64,000 nt of DNA, from positions 1 to 64,000 of the forward strand of contig NZ_RPOC01000003.1 in the NCBI RefSeq assembly GCF_003946915.1. Reading direction: 5' to 3'. The DNA comes from Flavobacterium ustbae. GTDB taxonomy: Bacteria; Bacteroidota; Bacteroidia; Flavobacteriales; Flavobacteriaceae. Shown here one piece after another: positions 51,698 through 59,907 of this stretch. Both the position numbers and the translations under genes were made by a program. The notes under the pieces are model-generated. The model searched no databases. It had not been told where the DNA came from and saw nothing but the letters and a program-made list of their open reading frames with translations. Each line of letters starts with the position of its first letter. Positions within the stretch are counted from its first letter, which is position 1.

Positions 51698-52156
51698 TTA
51701 TTTATTGGTTCTAAATTTTTCTAATAATTGATTTAAGAAAACCAGCTCATCTGGTTTCAAATTGTCAGCAAATGTGTTTTCATGCGCATCTACTTTCGGA
51801 TCTAATTCTTTTAGAACGTCCAATCCTTTTTGTGTGATTAAGACCTCTATTTTTCTTCGGTTATCTGGACAAACATTTCGGGTTACCAATTCTTTTAATA
51901 ATAATTTGTCTACCAATCGTGTTGTATTGCTCGTTTTAGCAAGCATTCGTTCTTGTATAACGCACATATTGGCAGGCTTCCCTTTTTGTCCTCTTAATAT
52001 ACGCAACACATTATATTGTTCTCCAGATAAATCATACGGTTTAAGCAACTCGTTGAAATGATCCTGAACTACATTTTGCGTGTACATGATATTCAGAATA
52101 ACTTTTTTCGCATTATCCATCTTAACCGTACTCTTAATAACCTCTTCAATTGTCAT
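51698..52156 (-). CDS. MarR family transcriptional regulator
   Basis: A protein of 152 residues. The winged helix has LSGEQYNVLRILRGQKG, MLAKTSNTTRLVDKLLLKEL and NVCPDNRRKIEVLITQKGLD. A Cys in NVCPD and another in NMCVIQ could sense oxidants, but this is speculation. Two TTGTATATACAA operators lie on its promoter, so it probably represses its own operon with the nitroreductase and YceI. Confidence 0.94.
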   Translation of the reverse strand: MTIEEVIKSTVKMDNAKKVILNIMYTQNVVQDHFNELLKPYDLSGEQYNVLRILRGQKGKPANMCVIQERMLAKTSNTTRLVDKLLLKELVTRNVCPDNRRKIEVLITQKGLDVLKELDPKVDAHENTFADNLKPDELVFLNQLLEKFRTNK

Positions 52157-52171
52157 AGTCGTAAGTGTATA

Positions 52172-52215
52172 ATTTGTATATACAAATGTATATCTTTTAA
52201 TAGTTGTATATACAA
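52172..52215 (-). promoter_or_regulatory. Twin MarR operators over the -33 and -7 boxes
   Basis: TTGTATATACAA occurs at 52174-52185 (in a 16-base perfect palindrome, 52172-52187) and at 52204-52215. On the minus strand the -7 box TACATTTG (52183-52190) overlaps the first site, and the -33 TTG (52213-52215) lies in the second, with 22 bases between. Confidence 0.9.
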
Positions 52216-52443
52216 GTGTCGTGTTAATTTTTTGTTAATTATAAAAAAATCTCAGAACTACATACTAAATCTGAACTTTTAAAAACATAAAAGTAAAGTA
52301 ATTTATTGTTTTAATATGCTGATTTTTTGATGTTTAACTTTAATTTAAACTAAAAAAATGTTCTAAAAAGATTTTGTGCTTAGAAGGCGCTTTTGTAAGA
52401 GAGGTAAAATGATAAGTCTTTTAAAATCAGGGTTATTTACATT

Positions 52444-54021
52444 TTATTGAAATTCTAAAAGAAGAAAACCTTTTGCAATTTGTCTGAAATTTGAAATTTC
52501 TGTCGAAATCCACGCTTCATCGTGACCTAATTCTTTAGCAATTAATCGTGCTATTTTTTCCGAAACTTCAATTGCGGCTCTTGCATCTAAAAATAATAAA
52601 CGAACACGTCTGGCTAAAATATCATCAACCGTCCTCGCCATTTCGTAGCGTATTGCCCAAACAGCTTCTGCTAAAGTAAATTCATAATTAGGATGCAGTT
52701 TTTCTTTTAATTCAGGTTCGTTTTCTTGTAATTCAATGATTTTAGAAATATCTGAACCATATATATAAAGGTGATTTTCTCTATCGAAAGAATTAGTGAG
52801 CTTATTTCCATGAATGGAAAGATGCTCTGTACAGCATTCTCGTTTAGGTAATTTTCCTGTTTTAATTGCTTTATCAATAATGTCTTCAGCGATCTTTCGG
52901 TAGGTTGTCCATTTTCCGCCTGTAATGGTAATTAACCCAGTTTCTGAAACTATAATTTTATGACTTCTCGAAACTTCTTTAGTGCTTTTGCCTTCTTCTT
53001 TTGGAGCAGCCAACGGACGCAATCCAGCAAAAACAGACAGAACATCTGCACGTGTTGGTTTTTTTGACAAAAATCTTTGAGCGGTTTCCAAAACAAATTC
53101 AATTTCGCTTTCTAGCGCAATAGGTTCTAAACTGTGTTTTTTAATTAAGGTATCGGTCGTTCCCACCACAATGTGATTATGCCACGGAACGGCAAATAAA
53201 ACTCGTCCGTCTTTAGTTTTCGGAATCATCAAAGCATTTTCGCCAGGCAGAAAAGATTTATCAAATACTAAATGAATGCCCTGACTTGGAACTATATATT
53301 TTTTATAGACTTTATCGTTGAGTTTCATAATGGCGTTTGTAAAAACACCAGTTGCATTTATGATCGCCGAACCTTTCAAATCGTATTTAATACCGCTTTC
53401 CTGATCGACAGCTTGAACTCCAATAATTTGGTTTTTCTCGTCTTTTAGTAAATTGACAACTTTTATATAATTTAAAACACAAGCGCCATTTTCTACAGCA
53501 GTTTGCGCCATGTTTATTGCTAAACGGGAATCATCAAATTGTCCGTCATGATAAATAACACCATTTTTTAATCCGTTTTCCTCAACGTTGGGAAGCAATT
53601 CAATAGTTTTCTTTTTCGAAAGATATTTGGAACTTCCTAAACTCAAACGACCCGATAATAAATCGTAAATCTTTAATCCGAAAGTATAGAAATAACCGCC
53701 AAACCAATGATAATTCGGAATTACAAAAGATTGATTTTTTACTAAATGATTGGCATTTTGAGCCAGTAGACCTCTTTCTTTTAATGCTTCTCTAACCAAA
53801 TGAATATCGCCTTGTTCGAGATAACGTACGCCACCATGAACCAATTTGGTGCTTCGGCTCGAAGTTCCTTTCGCAAAATCGACTGCTTCTAATAAAATGG
53901 TTTTATAGCCACGACTTGCAGCATCAATAGCAGTTCCGAGTCCGCTTGCGCCTCCGCCAATTATGATTACGTCCCATTTTTCTGTATTTTCTAACTGAGA
54001 TAACTGTTCGGAACGGATCAT
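52444..54021 (-). CDS. glpD: Glycerol-3-phosphate dehydrogenase / oxidase (FAD)
   Basis: A protein of 525 residues: FAD-binding IIGGGASGLGTAIDAASRG (20-38), then SSRSTKLVHGGVRYLEQGD, and a C-terminal DAO_C domain with EAVWAIRYEMARTVDDILARR. It oxidises glycerol-3-phosphate to dihydroxyacetone phosphate, feeding electrons to quinone. No glpK or glpF nearby. A -7 box TAAGTTTG (54059-54066, minus) precedes it. Confidence 0.95.
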   Translation of the reverse strand: MIRSEQLSQLENTEKWDVIIIGGGASGLGTAIDAASRGYKTILLEAVDFAKGTSSRSTKLVHGGVRYLEQGDIHLVREALKERGLLAQNANHLVKNQSFVIPNYHWFGGYFYTFGLKIYDLLSGRLSLGSSKYLSKKKTIELLPNVEENGLKNGVIYHDGQFDDSRLAINMAQTAVENGACVLNYIKVVNLLKDEKNQIIGVQAVDQESGIKYDLKGSAIINATGVFTNAIMKLNDKVYKKYIVPSQGIHLVFDKSFLPGENALMIPKTKDGRVLFAVPWHNHIVVGTTDTLIKKHSLEPIALESEIEFVLETAQRFLSKKPTRADVLSVFAGLRPLAAPKEEGKSTKEVSRSHKIIVSETGLITITGGKWTTYRKIAEDIIDKAIKTGKLPKRECCTEHLSIHGNKLTNSFDRENHLYIYGSDISKIIELQENEPELKEKLHPNYEFTLAEAVWAIRYEMARTVDDILARRVRLLFLDARAAIEVSEKIARLIAKELGHDEAWISTEISNFRQIAKGFLLLEFQ

Positions 54022-54137
54022 ATTTTTAGTTTGCTTGTTTGGGAAATGTTGTTCAAAGCAAACTTAACAAAACGAAATTAGATTTAGATGAAGGAAATTA
54101 GATTTTGAAAAAGTTTTTAAACTGTAATAAACTTCTG

Positions 54138-54169
54138 TTGTTTTTTAATAGACATTTTATTTAAGTTTG
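54138..54169 (+). promoter_or_regulatory. Promoter of the gene at 54207
   Basis: TTG (54138-54140), 21 bases, then TAAGTTTG (54162-54169): a good match to the Bacteroidota promoter pattern. Confidence 0.6.
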
Positions 54170-54206
54170 CTAATAAAATAGATTTCTATAATTTAATTTT
54201 TTTTAA

Positions 54207-54674
54207 ATGACTAATTCACAAGAAGGTAAAAAACAATCATGGGATGGTATGTTTTATAGCATTCAAAGAATAGACTTACTCATAATCTCAATTTGTGGAG
54301 CAGGAATATATGTTTGTTTAGAAACAATTAAATATTTGGCTTCTACTAAAACAATATGTGAATGCCTTTATTTAATTAAATTTTCAGCATTTTTCTTCTT
54401 AATAGGGATAATCCTTAATTTGATATCTCAGCAATTTGGTTACAAGGCAAATCAACAAAGTTACCTTATGTATGATTGCGAAATTGAAATTGAAGAAACT
54501 AAAACTCAGAGTAATCGAGACGAATTGATGGCAAAGCTAGAATGTGATAAAAATAACTATGATAAAGAATCGGAAAGATTTTCAAACCTAACAACAACGC
54601 TAAATTATACAAGCATGGTTTTTATGTTTTTAGGTTTGATTTTTACTTTCATATTTTTTATAGTTACCTTTTAG
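54207..54674 (+). CDS. Membrane protein, unknown
   Basis: A protein of 155 residues with membrane helices at about 20-42, 56-74 and 132-154, and an acidic, charged loop between them (ESERF and similar). Not recognised. A good promoter lies upstream. Its 3' end overlaps by 11 bases an opposite-strand small ORF (54664-54780). Confidence 0.75.
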   Translation: MTNSQEGKKQSWDGMFYSIQRIDLLIISICGAGIYVCLETIKYLASTKTICECLYLIKFSAFFFLIGIILNLISQQFGYKANQQSYLMYDCEIEIEETKTQSNRDELMAKLECDKNNYDKESERFSNLTTTLNYTSMVFMFLGLIFTFIFFIVTF

Positions 54675-54780
54675 GAGGTCTTGGTACTCCTTTTTGCTCT
54701 AAACCTCTATCAGGATTAGGTCTTGGCTGTGGTCTTGGCTGTGGTTGTGGTCTTTGCTGCGGTTTTTCTTTATCTGACAT
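54664..54780 (-). CDS. 38-residue Pro/Gln/Arg-rich peptide
   Basis: A short ORF of 38 residues beginning MSDKEKPQQRPQPQPRPQ and ending KGVPRPPKR. Low-complexity, strongly basic and proline-rich, so probably disordered. It converges with the gene at 54207 and overlaps its last 11 bases. No family recognised. Short repetitive composition (CCACAG/CCAAGA units) could also arise by slippage. Confidence 0.55.
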   Translation of the reverse strand: MSDKEKPQQRPQPQPRPQPRPNPDRGLEQKGVPRPPKR

Positions 54781-54875
54781 CTATAAATTAGTTAGTTTTT
54801 TGAAATATAAACATACGATTTTTATTACTTTAAATAAAATTAGTTTGCAAAAAAAAAACATCTATTCTAAAAGAT

Positions 54876-54908
54876 AAACCCGACAGGTTTTTAAAACCTG
54901 TCGGGTTT
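54876..54908. terminator. Hairpin, AAACCCGACAGG, likely bidirectional terminator
   Basis: AAACCCGACAGGTTTT (54876-54891) pairs with AAAACCTGTCGGGTTT (54893-54908) with a one-base centre. It lies after the YeeE gene's stop and may also be a repeat family, since its sequence looks like the CAAGGTTTTCGAAACC type. Confidence 0.75.
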
Positions 54909-54956
54909 GTTATTTATGTTAAATCAACTTGAAACCTGAAACCTCTAACAAAAATC

Positions 54957-55433
54957 TCAATGAGGAAGTTTATCCTTAATCAATCCATAAAACCAAGTTC
55001 CAGCAATAGCACTTAATAAAGTAACAATAATTACCGTTGCGCCAGTTCCAATCTGCGCGAAAAGTGGCCCAGGACAAGCTCCAGTAATTGCCCATCCAAA
55101 ACCGAATAATAATCCGCCGTAGATTTGTCCTTTGCTGAAAGTCTTTGGCTGAATTTCTATTTTTTCTCCGTCAAGAGTTTTAATATTGAATTTTTTAATT
55201 AATTGAACTGAAATTAATCCAACAAAAACAGCACACCCAATTACACCATACATGTGGAATGATTCAAGGTTAAACATTTCCTGAATTCTAAACCAGCTGA
55301 TGATTTCTGCTTTTACGAATACAATTCCGAAAAAGATTCCAACGATTAAATATTTTAGGTTTGCGAATGCATTTTCTTTTTTCTGACTTGCGTTGATTCC
55401 TTCGCCATCTGTATTTTTATTTTCTAAACTCAT
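54957..55433 (-). CDS. YeeE/YedE (DUF6691) sulfur transporter subunit
   Basis: A membrane protein of 158 residues with about four helices. GFGWAITGACPGPLFAQIGTG (near 115-135) is the Cys-containing motif of the DUF6691 half of YeeE/YedE pairs. With the next gene it forms a two-gene version of the YeeE fold, which imports thiosulfate or related sulfur compounds. It starts 10 bases after its partner. Confidence 0.88.
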   Translation of the reverse strand: MSLENKNTDGEGINASQKKENAFANLKYLIVGIFFGIVFVKAEIISWFRIQEMFNLESFHMYGVIGCAVFVGLISVQLIKKFNIKTLDGEKIEIQPKTFSKGQIYGGLLFGFGWAITGACPGPLFAQIGTGATVIIVTLLSAIAGTWFYGLIKDKLPH

Positions 55434-55443
55434 TTTTGAAATT

Positions 55444-56013
55444 TTAAAGTGAAAGAATAAAAGGTAAAATCAAAAGTGCCATTATAAAACCGCCAATCAT
55501 AAAACAGATTGTTGCTGCTAATGAAGGCCATTGTAAATTTGATAATCCCATAATCGCATGTCCGCTCGTGCATCCGCCCGCGTAACGTGTTCCGAAACCA
55601 ACCAGAAATCCGCCTACAACAATCATGATAAATCCGCGAAGCGTTAATAAACTTTCCCAAGAAAATAATTGAGCAGGAACTAAACCGCTGTGATCTGTGA
55701 TTCCGTAAGTCGCTAATTTGGCTACTAATTCAGGAGCAATTTCAACCGGATTTGGATTAGTCAGGAAATAAGCAGCAATAAAACCACCAATGAAAATTCC
55801 AAAAACAAAAAATAAATTCCAACTTTCTTTTTTCCAATCGTATTTAAAAAACGAAATATTTGAAGGAATGCAAGCCGCACAAATGTGGCGAAGCGACGAA
55901 CTAATCCCAAAAGATTTATTTCCGATAATTAATAAAATTGGAACAGTCAATCCAATCAACGGACCCGCAACATACCAAGGCCAAGGTTCTTTAATGATTT
56001 CTAATATACTCAT
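55444..56013 (-). CDS. YeeE/YedE family sulfur transporter subunit
   Basis: A membrane protein of 189 residues with five to six helices. It contains ISSSLRHICAACIP (34-47) and GFGTRYAGGCTSGHAIMGLS (138-157), the two Cys motifs of YeeE/YedE proteins, where the Cys residues relay thiosulfate. It is the partner of the DUF6691 gene just downstream. A CstB-like persulfide enzyme lies upstream, supporting a role in sulfane-sulfur handling. Confidence 0.9.
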   Translation of the reverse strand: MSILEIIKEPWPWYVAGPLIGLTVPILLIIGNKSFGISSSLRHICAACIPSNISFFKYDWKKESWNLFFVFGIFIGGFIAAYFLTNPNPVEIAPELVAKLATYGITDHSGLVPAQLFSWESLLTLRGFIMIVVGGFLVGFGTRYAGGCTSGHAIMGLSNLQWPSLAATICFMIGGFIMALLILPFILSL

Positions 56014-56035
56014 AATTAAAATTTTTTTTTCAAAA

Positions 56036-56150
56036 CCATATAAGTGATATAAGTAATTTTAAGCTGATGTGTAGAATTCTTATATGATCTAGTTAATATA
56101 AGCGATTGAAATTACGCCCCAACTAAAATGAACTTACATGACTTATATGG
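56036..56150. repeat. Inverted repeat, CCATATAAGT family (copy 2)
   Basis: Arms 56036-56054 and 56132-56150 match at 17 of 19 positions. Longer centre (77 bases) than the other copies. Lies between the YeeE and CstB-like genes. Confidence 0.85.
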
Positions 56151-56160
56151 TGAAAATATA

Positions 56161-57579
56161 TTACGCTTTTAAAACTTTGCTTTGGCAGACAAAATCTGAT
56201 TTTGGAACATTTGTTTTTGAAATTGCTCCGAAGCCGCCTTCTACTTCAGAGAAGTTTCTAAAACCTCTTGCTTGTAAAATAGAAGCAGCGATCATACTTC
56301 TGTAACCTCCGGCGCAATGCAGGTAAAAATGCTCATTCGGATTAATATCTTTTACCCAGTCATTAATATAAGCCAAAGGTTTGCTGTACGCTTCGTCTAT
56401 ATGTTCTGCTTCGTATTCGGTTTCTTTGCGAATATCAACCACTTTATCTTCGCCGAATTTAAAATCATTTGCAAATTGCTCAGCAGTGATTCGGTTTACG
56501 GTATCAATTTCGAAACCTGCCTTTTGCCAAGCTTCAAAGCCACCATCTAAATGACCTATAATAGTATCAAAACCAACACGGCTTAAACGAGTCACCGTTT
56601 CTTCTTCCATTCCAACGGTTGTAACCAGAATAATAGGCTGTTTTACATTAGCAATCAAAGTTCCAACCCATGGAGCAAAATCACCATTGATTCCGATATT
56701 AATTGACTGTGGAATAAATCCTTTGCTGAAATCGGCAGCGCTTCTTGTATCTAGAATTAATGCTCCAGTTTCTTCTGCAACAGCTTCAAATTCTGTTACA
56801 TTTATGGCTTTCATTCCGTTGTGAAGAACCGTTTCAAAACTCTCGTAGCCTTGTTTGTTCATCGCCACATTCATGCTGAAATAGGCTGGAGGAGGCAGTA
56901 AACCGTCTGTCACTTCTTTTATAAATTCTTCTTCGGTCATATTAGCGCGCAAAGCATAGTTTGTCGCTTTCTGATTTCCGATAGTAGAAACAGTTTCTTT
57001 ACTCATGTTTTTTCCGCAAGCGCTTCCCGCACCATGCGCAGGATAAACGATTACATCATCGGCCAAAGTCATGATTTTATCTCTTAACGAATGATATAAA
57101 ATTCCCGCCAATTGATCTTGTGTCATTCCCGCCGCTTTTTGAGCTAAGTCCGGACGACCGACATCGCCAATAAATAAAGTATCTCCAGAAAAAATAGCGT
57201 GATCTTTTCCGTTTTCATCAATTAACAAAAAAGTAGAGCTTTCCATAGTATGACCCGGAGTATGCAAAACTTTTATGGTTATTTTTCCAATTTTAAATTC
57301 CTGTCCGTCTTTTGCAGAAACACAGTCAAATTCGCAGGCAGCATTTGGACCGTAAACAATTGGCGCTCCGGTTTCTTTACTTAAATCCACATGTCCAGAA
57401 ACGAAATCGGCGTGAAAATGTGTTTCAAAAATATATTGCAGCTTAACTCCGTCACGTTCCAAACGATCCAAGTAAGGCTGGGTTTCTCTAAGCGGATCAA
57501 TAATGGCCGCTTCGCCATTTGAAGTGATATAATAGGCACCTTGTGCTAGGCATCCGGTGTAAATTTGTTCTATTTTCAT
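56161..57579 (-). CDS. Persulfide dioxygenase - pseudorhodanese - rhodanese (CstB-like)
   Basis: Start ATG at 57579 (472 residues); an upstream in-frame TTG adds two residues. The N-terminal metallo-beta-lactamase fold has THFHADFVSGH, GHTMESS and SGDTLF, the ETHE1-type iron site. A first rhodanese-like domain (about 262-358) has VTTVGMEE where the catalytic Cys loop should be, so it is inactive. A second (about 370-455) has HCAGGYRS with an active Cys. The order matches Staphylococcus CstB, which oxidises persulfides to thiosulfate. With the YeeE pair it suggests a sulfide/persulfide detoxification set. Confidence 0.92.
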   Translation of the reverse strand: MKIEQIYTGCLAQGAYYITSNGEAAIIDPLRETQPYLDRLERDGVKLQYIFETHFHADFVSGHVDLSKETGAPIVYGPNAACEFDCVSAKDGQEFKIGKITIKVLHTPGHTMESSTFLLIDENGKDHAIFSGDTLFIGDVGRPDLAQKAAGMTQDQLAGILYHSLRDKIMTLADDVIVYPAHGAGSACGKNMSKETVSTIGNQKATNYALRANMTEEEFIKEVTDGLLPPPAYFSMNVAMNKQGYESFETVLHNGMKAINVTEFEAVAEETGALILDTRSAADFSKGFIPQSINIGINGDFAPWVGTLIANVKQPIILVTTVGMEEETVTRLSRVGFDTIIGHLDGGFEAWQKAGFEIDTVNRITAEQFANDFKFGEDKVVDIRKETEYEAEHIDEAYSKPLAYINDWVKDINPNEHFYLHCAGGYRSMIAASILQARGFRNFSEVEGGFGAISKTNVPKSDFVCQSKVLKA

Positions 57580-57605
57580 GATCAATATTGTAAAATGATG
57601 GGATA

Positions 57606-57613
57606 CAAAGGTA
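57606..57613 (-). promoter_or_regulatory. Promoter -7 box of the CstB-like gene
   Basis: TACCTTTG on the minus strand, 26 bases from the start codon. The -33 box is unclear. Confidence 0.5.
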
Positions 57614-57683
57614 ACTTTGTTTTTTAATAAATTGGGTGACTAATGTTACAGAAATTAGGTTTTTGTGTAAAAAAATAATTTTA

Positions 57684-57760
57684 CCATCTAAGTAATATAA
57701 GTTCATTTTAGATTGGCTAAAATTATTATGGTCTTAAATTTTCTTATTTCACTTATATGG
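57684..57760. repeat. Inverted repeat, CCATATAAGT family (copy 3, diverged)
   Basis: CCATCTAAGTAATATAAGT (57684-57702) faces CTTATTTCACTTATATGG (57743-57760). It lies between divergent genes. Confidence 0.75.
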
Positions 57761-57803
57761 TTAAAAAACTACGTAATTTTGCTTTTTTCCTAAAACCATA
57801 AAA

Positions 57804-58394
57804 ATGAATACACAGGATTTATTAGATCAAATTGCTTTTATAAAAGAAATTGATAAGGTAAAATACATTCAGCGTAAGACCAAATTATTCAATAGCGATC
57901 GTTGCGAGAATGACGCCGAACACAGTTGGCATTTAGCGCTTATGGCAATTGTTCTCGCAGAACATTCTAACGAACCAATTGATGTTTTGAAAGTCGTAAA
58001 AATGGTTTTGATTCATGATATTGTAGAAATCGACGCAGGCGATGTTTTCATTTATGATACCGTAAAAAATCATTCGAATACCGATGAAGAACGTTTAGCC
58101 GCAAATAGAATCTTCGGACTTCTGCCAGAAAAACAAAAAGAAGAATTTATTTCCATCTGGGAAGAATTTGAAGCTGGAGAAACCAACGAAGCCAAATTTG
58201 CCAAATCGATGGACAGATTAGAACCTCTTTTGCAGAACACCTCCAACAACGGCGGAACATGGAAAGAGTTTGGAGTGAAATACGATAAAGTCTACGAAAA
58301 GAAAAGCGTTATAAAAAATGGCTCAAAATCAATCTGGAATTACGCCGAAGGTTTAATTAACGAAAGCGTTGAAAAAGGAATTTTAGAGAAATAA
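57804..58394 (+). CDS. HD domain phosphohydrolase (YfbR/HDDC2-like)
   Basis: A protein of 196 residues with NDAEHSWHLALMA (His40), LIHDIVEIDAGD with His71/Asp72, and a later Asp in KSMDRLEPLLQN. This is the pattern of YfbR/HDDC2-type 5'-deoxynucleotidases. It removes phosphate from (deoxy)nucleoside monophosphates, probably; the substrate is inferred. It stands alone between two CCATATAAGT repeats. Confidence 0.85.
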   Translation: MNTQDLLDQIAFIKEIDKVKYIQRKTKLFNSDRCENDAEHSWHLALMAIVLAEHSNEPIDVLKVVKMVLIHDIVEIDAGDVFIYDTVKNHSNTDEERLAANRIFGLLPEKQKEEFISIWEEFEAGETNEAKFAKSMDRLEPLLQNTSNNGGTWKEFGVKYDKVYEKKSVIKNGSKSIWNYAEGLINESVEKGILEK

Positions 58395-58402
58395 AAATTT
58401 CA

Positions 58403-58470
58403 CCATATAAGTTATATAAGTCCATTTTAGTTTTGCGCAAAAATTATATTTACTTATATCACTTATATGG
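58403..58470. repeat. Inverted repeat, CCATATAAGT family (copy 4)
   Basis: Arms 58403-58421 and 58452-58470 match at 18 of 19 positions. Lies 8 bases after the HD gene stop, before cydA. Confidence 0.9.
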
Positions 58471-58525
58471 TTTAAAAAATTAAAATAAACTCTTTTTTTA
58501 GGACGTTAATTCGGGTTTTAATGGG

Positions 58526-58533
58526 TAAATTTG
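58526..58533 (+). promoter_or_regulatory. cydA: Promoter -7 box of cydAB
   Basis: TAAATTTG fits TAnnTTTG and lies 25 bases before the cydA start. No strong -33 box is seen. Confidence 0.5.
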
Positions 58534-58558
58534 TGGAACTTCATAAACAAATTACCTT

Positions 58559-59905
58559 ATGGAAGAAATGCTCTTTTATGACCGAATGCAGTTCGCGTTC
58601 ACCATTACTTTTCATTATCTTTTTCCACAACTTACAATGGGTCTTTCGCTCATCATTGTGTACTTCAAGTGGAAATTTCTAAAAACTAAAGACGAACAAT
58701 ACAATCACGCCACCCATTTTTGGATGAAAATCTTCGCTCTCAATTTTGCGATGGGCGTTGTAACGGGAATTCCGATGGAGTTTCAGTTTGGAACCAACTG
58801 GGCCAAGTTCTCCGAATTAACAGGTGGAATCATTGGTCAGACTCTGGCAATGGAAGGAATGTTTTCGTTTTTCTTAGAATCTTCCTTTTTAGGAATCTTT
58901 TTATTTGGAGAAAAACTTCTCGGACATAAATGGCATTTTGTAACCGGATTGTTAATCATGATTGGTTCTTGGGCCAGCGGATATTTAATTATTGCAACAC
59001 ATTCTTGGATGCAGAATCCTGTGGGTTATGAAATTTTGGAAAACGGAAAATTTGTGCTTACTAATTTTAAAGCTTTGTTTCTAAATCCATGGCTTTGGCC
59101 TTCTTATTTGCATAATCAAGCTGCTTCTTTGGTAACGAGTTCATTTGTCGTTGCGGGAATTGGCGCTTTCTATATTTTGAGTAATAAAAATGTTTCGTTT
59201 GGGAAATTATTCCTTAAAACAGGCGTTATCTTCGGATTAATTTCGAGTGTAATCGTTGCAGTTCCAACAGGAGATTTATTGGCAAAAAATGTAGTGAAAT
59301 ATCAGCCTGTTACTTTTGCCGCTATGGAAGGAATTTTTCATACTGAAAAAAAAGGTTCAGAAATTGTTTTAATTGGTCAGCCCGATGTAAAAGACAAGAA
59401 ACTAGACAATAAAATTGCCGTTCCTAATATTTTAAGTTTCCTGACTTACGGAAACTGGGATCAGGAAATTAAAGGTTTAGATCAGTTTGAAGAAGATCTG
59501 CACCCAACTAATATTTCGGGATTGTATTATGCGTATCATATTATGGTCGGACTCGGAACTGTTTTTATTGGATTGATGGTGATTTCGCTTTTTCAGTTAG
59601 TTAGAGGAAAATTATTCCAAACCAAATGGATTTTATGGTCGCTAATGTTCATGATGCCGTTTCCGTACATTGCCAATACTACAGGATGGTACACAGCAGA
59701 ATTAGGAAGACAGCCGTGGCTGGTTTACAATTTATTGCGAACAGCAGAAGGGGCTTCGCCAACAGTTTCTTCAGGAAATACCTTATTTACTTTATTGGGT
59801 TTTATCGGTTTATACCTTTTACTCGGAATGCTGTTTTTGCTTTTAGTTGGAAAAATTATCAATAAAGGACCGCATAAAGTGGAACTTTCAACAGAAAAAA
59901 TATAA
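58559..59905 (+). CDS. cydA: Cytochrome bd quinol oxidase subunit I
   Basis: A protein of 448 residues with about nine helices. His19 (TITFHYLFPQLTMG) is a heme b595 ligand, His of PSYLHNQAAS is a second heme ligand, and the Met of the later helix is expected near 330-400. The short Q-loop marks the CydA-S type. It oxidises quinol and reduces O2 with high affinity. It is co-transcribed with cydB (2-base gap). Confidence 0.96.
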   Translation: MEEMLFYDRMQFAFTITFHYLFPQLTMGLSLIIVYFKWKFLKTKDEQYNHATHFWMKIFALNFAMGVVTGIPMEFQFGTNWAKFSELTGGIIGQTLAMEGMFSFFLESSFLGIFLFGEKLLGHKWHFVTGLLIMIGSWASGYLIIATHSWMQNPVGYEILENGKFVLTNFKALFLNPWLWPSYLHNQAASLVTSSFVVAGIGAFYILSNKNVSFGKLFLKTGVIFGLISSVIVAVPTGDLLAKNVVKYQPVTFAAMEGIFHTEKKGSEIVLIGQPDVKDKKLDNKIAVPNILSFLTYGNWDQEIKGLDQFEEDLHPTNISGLYYAYHIMVGLGTVFIGLMVISLFQLVRGKLFQTKWILWSLMFMMPFPYIANTTGWYTAELGRQPWLVYNLLRTAEGASPTVSSGNTLFTLLGFIGLYLLLGMLFLLLVGKIINKGPHKVELSTEKI

Positions 59906-59907
59906 GT

